Shown: piece after piece, positions 37,560 to 51,303 of the stretch
How positions within the stretch are numbered: position 1 is the first letter of the stretch
Layout: each line of letters begins with the position of its first letter
NCBI RefSeq assembly: GCF_024713975.1
Contig: NC_091096.1
Coordinates: 6,017,501-6,081,500 of the forward strand
Length of the DNA stretch: 64,000 bases
Direction of reading: 5' to 3'
Origin: Paralichthys olivaceus
Taxonomy: Eukaryota; Chordata; Actinopteri; Pleuronectiformes; Paralichthyidae
Position numbers and translations under genes: made by a program
The notes under the pieces: model-generated
Told to the model about the DNA's origin: nothing
Database searches by the model: none
The model's input: only the letters and a program-made list of their open reading frames with translations

Positions 37560-39659
37560 TGGCGTCATGTGTACGCTAATGTATCTGTCAGCTAAGATAC
37601 TTTTATGTGTTTAATCTCATGAGCGCAACATAATATCCGATTGATGTAGTTAATCCAAAGAAAATGAAATCCTCATTCCATTTCCTGAACTTAAAACTCA
37701 CCTCACAAGATATGTGATGTAAATATGTTGATGAAAAGTTGATCATGAAGAGTAAAGAAATTATGTTTGATACAACTGCAAATAAAGATTATATTTCAAA
37801 ATGTGAAATAATTCAGTTCAGTTTTTTAATTAAAAGTTCCTTAAAAAGAAAGAAACAATCATACAAACGTTTATTTACATATTAAAAACATTAAAATATC
37901 GATATATACATGTTAAATTAAATAACAGCATTTACTTAGAGCAGTCTTGTGTCATGTCAGTAAATGTGTGTTTCAAACAGACTCTAAAATATAAAGGATC
38001 CACTCTGATAAATCATTTATTAAGTGTTTTAAGCTGAAACAAACGGTGTAACCTTTTTTAACCATTTAACCTTTTAAAAAACTGACTGATACTTTGTGGT
38101 TCTATCATAAGCCATTGATGAGAACAACATTAGGTTGCCAGGTTGTGGAAATTCCTCTCCTTTTTTCTTTCTAGCGCTTTATTCTATTAGGGATCATCTC
38201 AAATCCACTGAGTCCTTGTGCTGCAAGAACATCTGGAGGAAAATCCATCTATCAACTGCAGATATATTGTGGTATAACCCTTTATTGTTTAACGTCAGCG
38301 TTTGACTAGCTGGAAACTAAGAATAAATAGTTGACCATTGGAGGGGGCTACCTGATGAGAGTGAAAAAGAAAAAAGTATTATGCTTGAGAAGACTTTCAC
38401 ACAATCTAATAAACTAAAAGTTATTATATATATTTGAGTAAATATAACTATTTGTTAATTCTAACCATTAATAAAGCTATTTTGGTTTGAATGTTTCATA
38501 AAGGGCACCCACTGGGACCCTCTCTTAGTCACATATAATATTTATAACCTACAGCATATAAAAAAAAAATTCTGTGTAGCACTGGCACTTTATTAATCCG
38601 CCCACTAATCACGTGCCCATGTATTGGCAGCGAGGGGTCAGTAACAGTGTGGTGTGACTGAGTGGTATGATTCACTGACCTTGCTGTCTGCAGGCAAGGT
38701 TACTGTGTGTCATCTGAGGACTGGGGGTTGAACTTTCCTCTATATTTACTTGCAAAACATTGACCACTTCCTTGAACAATGCTTTCAGACACACTCGGCT
38801 GTGAGATATTTACAGACCAGGACGAACCAAGGAATAAACGAAAGAAGATTTTTGGAGGATTTAAACTGCTTTGGTAAAATGATCCTAAGAAAAAATGACT
38901 GCTCCTTACTGATCTCCCTTATGCGCTTTGTTCTGTAGTAATCACTAAAATAGTGCAACAGGCAAACTTTAGAAGGAATCAAGGCAAATATCACAAAACA
39001 TTCCTAATATTTTGCGTGTTTTATCGTGGTTTGACAACATCTTGACTCTTTTCTCATGATGTGTACATCTAGTAGAGTTGCACAAGTTTTGTTCAACTGT
39101 TAAATAACAGTTTTATGGGTCAAAGTCTCGTGTATCCTCATAAACCTGAGAAAACTTATCTGTTTGTATCCTATCTTCTTCTAACAGGCCTCATCTTGCA
39201 TATCTGATAATGACTGTCTTCTTAAGTCGACCTGAGAGGATAAAGGTCTGAGTAACATGCAACCACCTACACAAGCACCGCTTTGAATATGAGCCTTGAA
39301 TCTTTGTAGCATGAAATGTTTTGCATTGTCACCAATGCCAACAGCTGTCACCTACTGGAATTAACACAAACAAAGCCGGCTGGCACTAGCTGGAGACTGT
39401 CAGCGTGTCGGGTCCTCCTCACCTTGACAAGCTGTAACCTTTGGTCAAGTTTGTGGGTGGATCTCTAACTGTGCGACGCGGCTTCAGCAGCAGGTGTTTG
39501 GAAAGTTGCGCAAGTCTCTGTGGCTCTGGACGAGGTGTGAGTGCATGTCCTCACACGAGTCCCCTATAGGTTGATCTTACTGTCAGGGGGAGGGGGGCAA
39601 CAGTCAAGTTGCCCTCTGACGGGCAAAGTTTGAATCCAGGTCTTGTCCTGTGCCTGACA
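37560..39659. other. Intergenic region hint2-acsbg2
   Basis: The hint2 3'UTR lies at the left. A stretch around 38110-38160 (AAGCCATTGATGAGAACAAC, then CCAGGTTGTGGAAATTCCTC) resembles about 50 bases in an emb intron at 30430-30485, so it is probably a dispersed repeat remnant. The remainder is AT-rich, and I see no gene in either strand. Confidence 0.4.
37781..37786 (+). terminator. Poly(A) signal AATAAA for hint2
   Basis: AATAAA 222 bases after the hint2 stop, a typical 3'UTR length for this small gene. Confidence 0.6.
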
Positions 39660-39702
39660 GCTCCTGACCACTTCACACCATTCAGCTCTGTCACTGGACA
39701 AG
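39660..39702 (+). other. Candidate noncoding first exon of acsbg2
   Basis: The coding exon of acsbg2 begins after an acceptor (TTTCTAG, 40895), so an upstream leader exon is expected. A good donor, ACAAG|GTAGGC at 39702/39703, ends a GC-richer segment. The 5' limit is arbitrary. Pairing of this donor with that acceptor is inferred. Confidence 0.3.
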
Positions 39703-40759
39703 GTAGGCTGTCATTCACTGTTACACTTCATGCTTTTTGATGGTCAAGTGTGAAAAGGCTAGGGGGCGTCTCATGTTGTCATGAATTGCTTTGTGTGTAT
39801 GAGGTTTAAACTTGCAGTGCAGTAAATGAATTTTTAAATCTAAATTAGATATTTAGATTTAAGTAAATATGCACTTGAGTCTTTATCATGTCGACCGGTG
39901 ATCAGACGGAAGTTGTGGTAAATATATTTAAGATGATTCAGTCACATGACTGAGAAACAACCCACATTAGAAATGAGCAGGTTCCTCGACTTTTATTGTT
40001 TGGTCAACAGAGTCTTCCTTTTAAACCCCCCCACTCCCTAATAACTGACTGCAGTTAAAAGTGCGTCTCCTCATGGACCTCATCTTTACACACTTTACAC
40101 AAGCATGTGAAACTACTCTGGAACAGTCTGGATTTTGGATGTCGTGTTTTTCCCTCATTTCAGGGTAATGTACAAATCTGAGTCAATAACGACACTGAAA
40201 TCAAATTCTTTGTGCACTTCTGTTGATATTTGCATAATCCAGAGCAAAGCTTTTGTCACTCCACATTGCCACACTAGCTTTGCAAGTCGTATGAACTTTG
40301 GTCGACAGAAATCTTGAGCAAAGTTATCTTAAAAACCAGAGGTCGCACTGAGATTCTGCTGGGTGTACAGATGTTAATCTGATGTGGTTTTATTACAGAT
40401 GCAGCTGAAACGTATGTCAGTGAAGGTGTCACTCGTTTTATTGGACTGAATAATTGAGGATGTGCACACGTGTGGGGTAGTTTAATTGTTATTACTGTTG
40501 CAAAGTGTGCACACTAGATGGCCTTATTTCACTGTGTGTAGAGAAGGGACATAAGAGGAGGGAGATGAGGACAATGGACTGACAATACATTATGTCTGTC
40601 AAAGTTCCCCCCAGTTTGAGACAAATATCAGAATGTGTGCGTACAGATGTCCCAGTGCCATCTGGCAGAGTATTCATCGTTTCATCATTTGCCGTACGTG
40701 ATTACTAGCGTTAGCGGTCATTGGCTCTGACCTGTTGCAATAACTTTAGTGAGTCTCAG

Positions 40760-40767
40760 TATAAATA
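40760..40767 (+). promoter_or_regulatory. TATA-box-like TATAAATA upstream of acsbg2
   Basis: TATAAATA lies about 140 bases before the acsbg2 ATG. If used it would start a transcript near 40790 without the upstream leader exon, an alternative promoter. No other evidence. Confidence 0.25.
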
Positions 40768-40905
40768 AGCAGAGTTGTGATATTTCACAATCAATATTCT
40801 TATCAGCGTGGAGGCTGCTCACTGGAGGACGTCTGAATGTTTTCATGCCAATTCTAGTTTTCATTGATATTAATGTCGTTTTTTGTTGTTTCTAGCAAAT
40901 TCAAG

Positions 40906-43900
40906 ATGAGCATCCAAGAAGATTCAGTGCTGAGTAACGGTGTTGCAGTCGGGGATGGTGACACTGAGAGGTATGTCAAGTGATGCACGTCCCAAAGTTA
41001 GAGAAAAATCTTTTACTAATTCAAGATTCAAGAATAATGTTTAGTGCTTAACTCGATATCCCTTCTCTTTCCTGTAACCTCTGAATCATTTTCACAGCAT
41101 CCCCTCCCAAACAGACCAGACTGTGTCGGACTTAACAGATTTAAAGACGTACTCCACTGTCATCCTCAACGGAGAAGCCACCACAGCTGAGCTCAGGGCA
41201 ACATCCACTTCAGAGGACCAGGAGACTGAGGCTCCGGTCAAACCTCCCAGATCTCCTGAGCTGGAGGAAAAAACGGAGGGACTTCCACCCGGTGAGTATC
41301 TGAGTGTGATTTTAAAGAGAGGGGAAATAAGCAGATGTGGAAAAACCGCTGCAGAAGGGAACATGTTGAAGAAGAAAATGATTGGAGAGCACAGTGGTTT
41401 ATACAGACAGGACAAGAAGTAAGAAAAATAAAACATATTGCAAAAACATATTTTATGTGTATTCAATACTATATTTCCACTATATCTAATCCTGGATGGT
41501 TTTACATTGCATATGTGATGGCAGCTTTACTCATTAGATGAACATGTAGAAACATATGTAAACTGGTTTTATTATGAAAGGTCAAAACCCCAAAATTGCA
41601 ATTTCTGCTTCACACAAAGGTGCAGTGTGTAAGATTTAGGTGAAAGGGAACTATTGGCAGAAATGTCATGTAGAATAATCCTCATGATGTTTTCACTAGT
41701 TAGTTTCATCTAAATTGTATGAATTGTAGTTTTCTTTACCCCAGAAAAGGCCCTTTATATTCAAATACTTTATATTTAAATACTTTATATTTACATCAAG
41801 GGGACCCTCTCTACGGAGGCCGCCATGTTTTTTACATTAGTTCAAACTGGACAAACTAAACACCTTTTGAGTTTTTATAACAAATGAAGCTACCACAGGT
41901 TCTTTTTCATGTTTGGAAGGAGAGGGTGAGGTGAGGGGTGTTCAGCTGCAACATGCAACTTTAACACTATCACAACATTCTACACACTGTACCTTTAAGT
42001 TTGAGATACTTCTATTTAATATGTTAATCAGCAGGGCTGTCAAGTTAACGAAGCAAAAACAAACATTTTACTCTTTGCAATGACAAAATACATCACAAAG
42101 AGAACTGGAAAGTCTTATTTATTTTAATTGAGATTTCAAGATTGAAAAAGAACATTTAAGTGCCTGAGCTCCTCCGACTGGTTTTATCACACTAGCAGGT
42201 TTTATTCAGTTCAGTTGACTCGTCAGTCCAGATTATCTTGATGTTTAGATTTAAAGGCTCCTTCAGGGAATACCAATCCACCATTTTATCATTCATGGCT
42301 GCAGGTTTGCTGTTCAGGTGTTCATGTGGTCTGTCCCTTCAAACACCAAGCATTTTTGGTCATGCAAGCAACACATGATTGGGGATAATATAACCAAGGA
42401 AATAAAATAGGAGAAGAATGGAAGAAGAAAAAGTGTGCCCTAAAAGTTAAGATCTGAATGGCCTTGTGGGTATTTTTAAAGCAGCAACTGAATAAAAATC
42501 ACACTATTTACTAAATAAATGATGCACAAAGATCTAAATAAACAGATGTTGTTTGCGGAACTACAACAAGACAGAAGAAAACACACCTCAGGTCAAAGAG
42601 CTGCCTCTGTGGGAACTGACAATAAATTCCTGCAAAAGGAAGGAGCAGAATGATGAGTAGCATCTTAGAGTGCTAGTGAGAGTCAGACACAAGATGACAA
42701 AGAAAATAAGATCAATCAATCAATCAAAACTTTATTGATAAATCACCCTTCAAACAAATCAACTGCTGACAAATAGTTTGAAAAAGGATTAAGTTCAGAG
42801 ATCAGCGCACTCATACAATGTAAAGATCACAAAGTAAATGAAAACAATAAAATGTTAATAAAACAATAAAGAAGGACATAATAAGAAGAATCTGATTGTA
42901 AATGGATATTAAAAAGAATAACAAATAAAATAATAAATATCACAATAAATAAAACCAGTGTAAATTCTAAAAAGAAAAACATAATTATAAACAGCTATGA
43001 AATGAAAGATGAATGATATTGTGTGATTGGTTCTCGTTCAACTGACTAAACCTGATTGGTAGGTGGGGGGTGGACATTCCACAGCTTCCTGTTTTGTCTC
43101 AGGTAACATCACAGCCTTCTCCTGCTCTCTGCAAATCCTGTTGCTCTCATGAGACAGGGAGGCGTGACACACACACAGGTGTCTGTCCCACACACACACA
43201 CACACACAGGTGTCTCACACTGCACCCAGCTCTTCTTCTAGTGAGAGCTCATTGTGGGTTTTGCTGTAGTGTCCTCTTCTTGTGAGTTCAACTTGTCATT
43301 CATGGCGGGTAAACGCGGATTTCCATGTTGTCCCTCAACAGAAGAGCCCAAGGCAGTTCCACTGTCCAGTGGGATCGCCACCCTGGCCCCGGCCGACCAG
43401 CTGTGGAGCGTCAGCAGAAACGAGGCAGTCCAGCTGCGGATGGAGGGCTCAGGCCAGGCCTCAGAGACTCCCATCACCATCCATCAGATGTTCCTGGAGA
43501 CGGTGGAACACTACGGTGACTATTCTGCCTTGATGTCCAAAGAAGAGGGCCAGTGGGTGACTCTGACATGGAGGCAATACTACGAGCAGTGCAGGGCAGC
43601 TGCCAAAAGTTTTCTCAAGGTTTGTTTGCTGATGAACTCATCCTGCGTATCTGCCTCTACACTGTGTGCTTCATGTATATATATATATATATATAGATAG
43701 TGCAATCAGGAAGTACCTGGCACTGACTTTATTTGTTCTGTGGTCTCTTCTTCCGCACATTGGAACAAAACATTAACTGTGAGGTTACAGTAGGAGCTTC
43801 TAGCTTTTATTTCAGGTTCGTTAGCTCAATAATAAAGAAACTAAAGTCAGTCAGTTAAGGCTCTTTTTTATTTTTTTAAACGTAAAAGTTTCTGATTATT

Positions 43901-46900
43901 AATTGAATGAATTAAATAGAAAACTCTTTAGAGTGTGATGCTACAGAAATAGCAGTCCTCCTGGCAATTAGCAGGGCTTGTTGATCAGGTGTAGCTCTTC
44001 TCTGGATCATGATTTAATCATATATGTTGTGTAAAAAACTAATTTCAATTTCAATTTTGAGATTTTTCAATCTCAGGAAGCAGGGAAAATAAGATCTATT
44101 TCTATTTCTCATGAATTTTTCATGCTGTTTTTCTCCACAAACAAATGTTTCATGCTGTAATAATTTCACCAAATATATAGTTATCACCTCTTGTCATCAT
44201 CCGACCAGTTTTTTCCAGAAAACACAGATACATGTACTGTTATTTTCAAACCGAACTCTACATTAATGTACTGCATTCACAGAGGAGTCGATGCAACATG
44301 CACATGAGCAACATGTCAAGAAATACAAGGAGACAATCCCCCCCCCCGGTGCTGTTGTTGTAAACTACCCTCTCTCACTGTAATCTCCCTGGTGTTAGAA
44401 TGAGCGGCTGAAAACGTACACTTGGGCGTGTGAAATTCACAGCTTGTGTTACGTCTCGTGTTTCATGGCCATGTTCACATCTCATGAGATGGAGTGGCTT
44501 CTGAAAAGAAATAGGTTAAAGGTAGCAGAGGTACTGTGCCAGTGTGTAATTAAACATGTTCTTTAACAAAAACACTTCTTTCTTTCAGTTGGGGCTGGAG
44601 CGTTACCATGGCGTGGGCATTCTGGGATTCAACTCCCCTGAGTGGTTCATCTCAGACATCGGCTGCATCCTGGCTGGGTGAGACCATATTTAAACTGAGG
44701 GATTAAAAACATGGAGACTTTACCGTCCAGTTGAACCTGAGATGCCTCAACATCGTTTCCCCTCGCGCAGCACATTTACCTCTGTCACTGTTTATCTCAT
44801 CACATCTACCTGTGAACTATTTAGTGTGACGTCTCAGGAATTTGAATGTGGGTGTTTGGCCTGTTATTCTGTCAGAAAAACCTTGGACACAGCAAAATGT
44901 AATGTTGTTTGGTATCCAGCTGTTATATTCAAAGACCTAAATTTACTGTGCAGCACACTTTCGATATAATGGTTGATTTATACATTTTATTTAATTTTTT
45001 TATTCCAATTTTCATTTAAGCAGAAGTGTATGTGTATGTGCAGCTCTCGAAAAGTCTGTTGTATTCGGTTAATTAAAAAAAAGGTCTTTGAAGGTCCTTT
45101 TAAAAAATATATTTCAGGCTCTAAGGAGAAGTTATATATGATTGTATACATAGAATCTAAGAAGTGAGACTGTGTTGCAGGAGGTCCCTGAAATTGATCA
45201 ATTAATATATTTAAATTGGTCAATAATTGCATCAATATATCCAGGTCCAATAAATTATATCAGTAGGAATTATTATTATGTACAACAATTTATTATCATT
45301 AATTATTTAAACGATTGATATACTAAATAATCCTGTGCATGTCATGTTTTAATATCACTTTTGACCTTGAAGTCAGTTATACATTTAATTATGTGTCTTA
45401 AAAAGATATAAAAAAATCTAGAATAAACCTGGTGATTGAGAATCACTGTGCAGAAACCCTGTTGATAAGAGTTTCATCTCAAACTTTCCTGCTTCAACTA
45501 AAGGTTTAAAAAAAAAAAAAGAATAACTCATTAAAAAGGAATTAAAACAAGCTCCAGTCATTTCTGCTCTGGCAAAAGAAATGGTATGAAATCATGAGTC
45601 AAACTGATACAGACTTCGGTCAAATGAACAAAACGTACAGTGACTCATGCAAGGACATGTGTTTTTTGTGTTGTAGGGGTCTGGCGGCCGGCATTTACAC
45701 GACCAACTCACCCGAGGCTTGTCAGTATGTGGCTGCCAACTGTGAGGCCAACGTCCTGGTTGTGGAAAACCAGAAACAGCTTGAAAAGATCCTGCAGGTC
45801 AGATGCTTTATTACAGCACCACTCCTTAGTGTCAGTAGTAAATATATATACAAGTGTGTGTCTTTAACTTGTTTTTCTCACCAGGTTAAAGATCAACTTC
45901 CTCACCTGAAAGCCATTGTCCAGTATAAAGGCGAACTGCAGCAGAAACTACCAAACCTGTACACTGTACGTTCACTCAGCAACATACTGAATTAAATAGA
46001 TCAATTAGAACTCATAGTGTTTATTCACCTGTTTAAAGCAAAACTATTATGCTTCTTACTGTTGGGAAAGAAATTGCAGTTCGATAAATGTGATTAAACA
46101 ACAAAGCTACATTTAATGACACATCAACCTGAGTTCTGACAAACATTTTTGAACACTGTGTATTTGTGTAGTGGTCGGAGTTCATGAAGCTGGGAGAGGA
46201 AGTGTCCGATGAACAGCTGAATGCTGTGATTGACAGTCTCCGAGCCAATGAGTGCTGCACCCTCATCTACACATCTGGAACCACTGGCAACCCTAAAGGA
46301 GTCATGCTGAGCCACGACAACGTGAGTGAAGAGACTTTCTGTTATTCAGACACAACTTGGCTGGTTTTGAATATTCCCTCGAAGGGCTGAACTTCATTTG
46401 TTATCGATTATTCTGCTGCATATTTACATTTCAGTCCACCACACCAGTTAATCATTTAGTTTATTAAAAAGGCAGGAAGCCATCTTAGAGCCCAGCTGTA
46501 AAGTCCTTGTTCTGTTTGAACTCAAGTCTAAAAACCCAAAAATATTTATATATATATAATATATATAATAGATCTGATAAACTTTTATTCCCTCGTTGTC
46601 TTTTGGTTTTTAAAGTCATGTACATGTGGGACCGATGGCGGATAAGGGAACTTTGTTGGTGTGTGTTTGCTGATTTACATTATGGAAATAGAAAGTATCT
46701 ATTTGTGTTGAATCCTCTCCCATGTGCAGCTGACATGGACGGCCCGTACGGCGTCTACCTTGGTAGATTTCACCTATGGCGTGGAGGTGTTGGTCAGTTA
46801 CTTACCGCTCAGCCACGTGGCCGCCCAGATGATAGACATGTGGCTCACCATGGTCTTTGCGGGAACCGTCTACTTCGCAGACCCAGATGCCCTCAAGGTA

Positions 46901-49900
46901 ACGACGCCTGCTGTTGCACAAACAGGGAACTGATAAATAATCATCTCGGCTGTGATCCTCATTCATCTTTTTCATCGCAGGGCTCTTTAGGAACCACACT
47001 GAAAGAGGCTCGCCCGACTTATTTCATGGGGGTCCCTCGAGTGTGGGAGAAGATGCAGGAGAAGATGAGAGCCATCGGCGCCAAGGCATCTCCGATGAGG
47101 AAAAGAGTGGCGGACTGGGCCAAGTCCATTGGCCTGCAGTACAGCTACAGCGCCATGAATGGGTGAGACGAGATCCTCTGGAAAGTCTTTGTGTGATTTG
47201 TCACCAATGTCCCTCTTATCTGATAGATGATACTTCACATTTTGCTGTTTAACTATTAACATACTTCACAACACACTGACACTGTTTAACTCACGTATAT
47301 ATAATCAGAACTGGGTTTTAATGCTGTTTTAAAGCTTGAGACATGTTTCATCAGACGCTGTTGTGCCACTCATCTCAGTGATATTATCAACTACACTTCT
47401 CACTGTTGTAGCTGAATGTTCAGAGCTCTTTGCAAGAAGAGCACAATTTTGGCCTCATGGCACTTGATGCTAAAACAGAGGATGTGTGATTACAGTTCAT
47501 CCTGTGGGGATCCTGAATGTTTAGTATCACCTCTCACCTCTGTTTTAATTTATTTGTTTTCCCAGGGAGAATGTGGTGCCCTGGGGTTTCATGCTGGCCA
47601 ACAATCTGGTCTTCAAAAAGGTGCGTGCCGCGCTGGGCTTAGACCGCTGCAAGATCTGCTTCACAGGCGCCGCCCCCATCACCAAAGACACTCTGGAATA
47701 CTTCATGAGCCTAAACATGCCACTGATGGAGCTGTACGGCATGAGTGAAAGCTCCGGCCCTCACACCGTCTCCATTAACGACAGCTACCGCATCTCAAGG
47801 TCAGCGGCGAAGCATTGCAGATCTTATTAACTTTTTTAAAAAGTGTGTAGGAATGTGACAACCGATAACTTTCTCCTCAGTGAAAGTTGTACTTCTGCAA
47901 ACTTCTCACTCCACCCCTCTATTTACAGTGGCTCTGAGACATGTGCTGCAGGGAAGCACATGACTAAAGTGTTTCCAGGTGACACAAAAAAGTGATGAAC
48001 CCAGCAGGACATGCTGTTTCAAGTTGTGACTTTACAGAAAGTGTTTTTTTAATGTCTCATGGAAACACTTTGATTGTTGTCAGCAGCTTGTTTCTTTATT
48101 TTAATAATTTACTGACCCTGATCATGATCATTTTATTCAACATATATGGGAATTTGGTTGAGTCTCTGGTACAATACATGACTGGTTTTTGCTCAATCTT
48201 GTCAGGGGGGAAAGTTTTTACTTCAGCATGTTGTTGACTCTGGATTTGTGTTTCCAGCTGTGGGAAGGTGATGCCAGGCTGCAAGACGAAGCTGGAGAAC
48301 CCAGATGCGGACGGGAACGGAGAGATCTGCTTCTGGGGTCGGAACGTCTTCATGGGCTACCTGAACATGGCCGACAAAACAACAGAGGCTCTCGACGACG
48401 ACGGCTGGCTGCACTCTGGAGACCTGGGAAAAAACGACCAGTACGAATTCCTGTACATCACAGGAAGGATCAAGGGTGAGCTGTGATTAAAGGGTGTCTT
48501 GTCATGTTTAGTGTCGGGCACAAGAAGCATTTTAATGTTTAATGGGTAATGAGACTTTCACTGATAATCACTATTGGTATCTGCATCCTTGTTTGCCGAT
48601 ATGAAAACTTTAATTTAACAGAATAAATTATGTAGGAAAGATGTGCAATTATGTCGTAATTCAATACATTTGGTTGTGTTTGCCCTTTCTTTATATTTGT
48701 AATTTATAGTTAAATGTATGGTTAAACTGTTAAATCCTAACCTCAATTAAGGGTTTGATAACAACATATTAGAAATAATTGCCAAATTATATTATGTATG
48801 TACTGTATATATCAGCAGATATATAGGTATAGAAATAGTTTTTTGACTTTTTTTTTTATGTGTTTTGTTGGACCAACCAAAAATATTTATTCCTCCATTC
48901 CAACTTGAAAAGCAAAACAGAAAATAAAATCATATTGTTAAATAAAATGAAAAAATTGAATGCGCTGCATTTCCATCTTTAGCTTTACCACATTTTTTAA
49001 AAACATAACTTTTTGGTATTTCTCTGACCTCAGTAGTTAAGGGAGGTAACTTCACCATGCATCGTTTAGTGAAGGATTACCTCGGTCACTGTGCTTGATT
49101 GTGACACTAAACATTGGCAAACACACTGAACCCGTCTTTTTCACACAGAGTTGATCATCACCGCCGGTGGAGAGAACATCCCTCCCGTGCCCATCGAGGA
49201 CGCACTGAAGGCGGAGGTGCCAATTATAAGCAACTCTATGCTGATCGGAGACAAGCTCAAGTTCCTCTCCATGCTGCTCACGCTCAAAGTAAACAAGCTT
49301 CATTTCCTGCAAAACACAGTAAATAAATAATAAAGTGCAACAAACACAAAAACGACTCTGCTCTGTTTCCACAGTGCGTTGTCGATGACAACGGTGACCC
49401 CACAGACGAGCTGAGCCCCGAGGTGCTGGACTTCTGCCAGCAGCAAGGCGTCACGGCAACCAAGGTGTCGGAGATCATAGCCAATAAGGAGCCAGCTGTC
49501 TACAAAGCCATTCAGGAGGGCGTGGAGCGTATCAACGCCAAAGCAACATCCAACGCCATGAAGGTCCAGAAGTGGGTCATAGCGGAGACAGACTTCTCCA
49601 TCGTTGGAGGAGAACTGGGTGAGTCATTTGTTAATCTTCCTGTTGGGACTTTTTGTCCAAGATCAAAATCATACTGGCACTGATGCATCATGGGATTGTA
49701 AGGTATGCAGTGTGTTCTTCAGGTATCCTGATTGATTGCAGGCAGACAAAAGAACAAAGTCATCTTGATTACTCCTGCGTCTCTATAGAGATAAATGTAG
49801 CTTGACTTTATAAACCTAAGAGTGATGCTCAACTTTTACAAAAACTAAAATGTGTTAGTTTTGTCACTTCAGGTTTATTTATTCTTACTCCTGAGATAAA

Positions 49901-51303
49901 AAGTCAATGTTAGTAATAAGTCAAACCCAAGAACCAGACCAAGAATCAACATTTACTTAAACTTCAGTAAAGTTTTAAATTCAGTTTCATCCAACTAATT
50001 TTAACTAGTAAGTTGCAACAACAATAACAAATCCAACTGTTGTGGTTAGTAGTGTTGTTCTGTGTTGTGTTATACAGGTTCTCTATAGGCTTTAAAGGAC
50101 GAGTCAACCTACTAACTACTATGACGCAAACAGACCACGTTTACTGTTACACACTCATTTCTGACATGTGTAAACATGGCTTGTGTGTTTAAAACACAAA
50201 ATAACTTTCAGTTAGGCTTCATTTCCATCTGCAAACGTTGCAGCAATGTCCTGTTGTTGTGACACCAAGAGATAAAGTCACATCACTGCCTTCAGTCAAT
50301 GTCTTTACTCGGCTTTAACTTAACGTGAGGTCACCTTAGTTTCTGTGTGACGCACTTTAAGGTGTTTCTTGTTATACACGCCCACTTTTTTCTCTGGGTG
50401 GTTTTATATTTGAACTGGTTCCAAATGTTTTGTTGCTGTCGTGTTCTTTTCCCCTTTACTGCGCTGCTGATAATCTGAGAGATGATCCGAGTGTGCAGGA
50501 AAATCATTTTAAAAAAATGCTTTTTGCAAGATGTCTCTTTTTTTGTCAATGAAAATTTGGAGAGGTTTTTATTTCATCTACAACATTGCTCATTGATATA
50601 GTAACAGAAAAGTTTAAAATCACTTTGGTGGCGTCTCATCGTGATTTTTTTTTTTTTATCTTAGTCAAGGAAAAAAAATCATTGATTAACATATTTCCTC
50701 TTAGCTTTCATGGAATTAATTTGCCCGAAAACAAAATAAAATAAATGATCAACAACAATTAAAAAATGTGATACTCAAGACAAATAAACTAACAAACTCC
50801 TCCCACACTTATCTCATGACTCCTCCTTGTGGTATTTAAACTGCAGCACTGTCATTAAAGACGGAGGAAGTCAGGTCTATTGCTGTTGCTCACTTAAACA
50901 TTACTCAGCTGTTAAGATCACAAGTGACTGTTCCACAAGCCAGGCCACATTCCAGAGAGGTTTGTGTAGTGATAGTTTGATAACCTTCCTTTCCCTCAGT
51001 CTCACTCTGCAGAAACTGCGTCTGTAGAGATTTGAATCAATTAAAAGCGATAGTTCACCCAAAAATGAAAATCCACCCATTATCTTCTCACCACTGTGCC
51101 GATGGAGGGGTGGATGAAGTGTTTGAGTCCCACTCAGACCCTTTTAGAGTTTCAGGGTCAAACAGCGTTGCAGCCAAATGTTAATCTTTAACCTGTTTCT
51201 CTTCTTTGTCTCTGAAGGACCCACCATGAAACTCAGGAGACCCATCGTTGTGAAGAAGTACCAGGAGAAAATAAACGAAATGTACGCAGTGAACAAACCG
51301 TAG
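40906..51303 (+). CDS. acsbg2: Bubblegum-family long-chain acyl-CoA synthetase
   Basis: The enzyme activates long- and very-long-chain fatty acids to acyl-CoA through an acyl-AMP intermediate (ATP to AMP + PPi). Exons: 40906-40970, 41098-41291, 43342-43619, 44589-44677, 45677-45797, 45885-45965, 46172-46321, 46730-46897, 46981-47162, 47566-47799, 48258-48475, 49149-49288, 49375-49618, 51218-51303. Phases agree and give 749 aa, a little longer than the human paralogues (724 and 666) because of an acidic, Ser/Thr-rich N-terminus of about 100 residues. ANL-superfamily motifs are visible: P-loop [12 protein letters not shown] (309-320), [47 protein letters not shown], and [10 protein letters not shown] with its A10 lysine. 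SESSGPH is ACSBG2-like (ACSBG1 has SETTGPH); other blocks resemble ACSBG1, so the paralogue label is less sure than the family. Confidence 0.93.
41616..41998 (+). mobile_element. MITE-like DNA element, family A, copy 2 (acsbg2 intron 2)
   Basis: It begins AAAGGTGCAGTGTGTAAG and ends with the inverted form (ACACTGTACCTTTAA). It matches the reverse complement of 27376-27750 over nearly its whole length. The core includes GAGGCCGCCATGTTTTT and TGGACAAACTAAACACC. TTAA is present at the right border but not recognisable at the left. No coding capacity. Confidence 0.78.
42715..43000. repeat. ATCAATCAATCAA-led dispersed repeat with A-rich tail
   Basis: ATCAATCAATCAATC followed by AAAACTTTATTGATAAATCA opens an A-rich stretch of AACAATAAAA units. 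This arrangement is familiar from a very common fish dispersed repeat, probably a retroposon 3' region. Class not proven. Confidence 0.5.
43168..43209. repeat. (CA)n tracts with duplicated CACAGGTGTCTG
   Basis: Two short CA runs are each followed by CAGGTGTCT, forming a small local duplication of about 40 bases in acsbg2 intron 2, ahead of exon 3. Confidence 0.7.
51041..51185 (+). mobile_element. MITE-like element, family B, copy 2 (before the last acsbg2 exon)
   Basis: It starts TTAAAAGCGATAGTTCACCC and runs through AAAAATGAAAATCCACCC and CACTGTGCCGATGGAGGGGT to GGGTCAAACAGCGTTGCAGC. It matches the outer and arm parts of the hint2-intron copy in inverted orientation. The rest of the element is missing. 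It ends about 33 bases before the final exon at 51218. Confidence 0.75.

Noticed and set aside
38590-38740. tRNA-like or structured RNA candidate
   Set aside because: No A/B box pair or cloverleaf could be formed by eye, and the similarity was limited to short stems.
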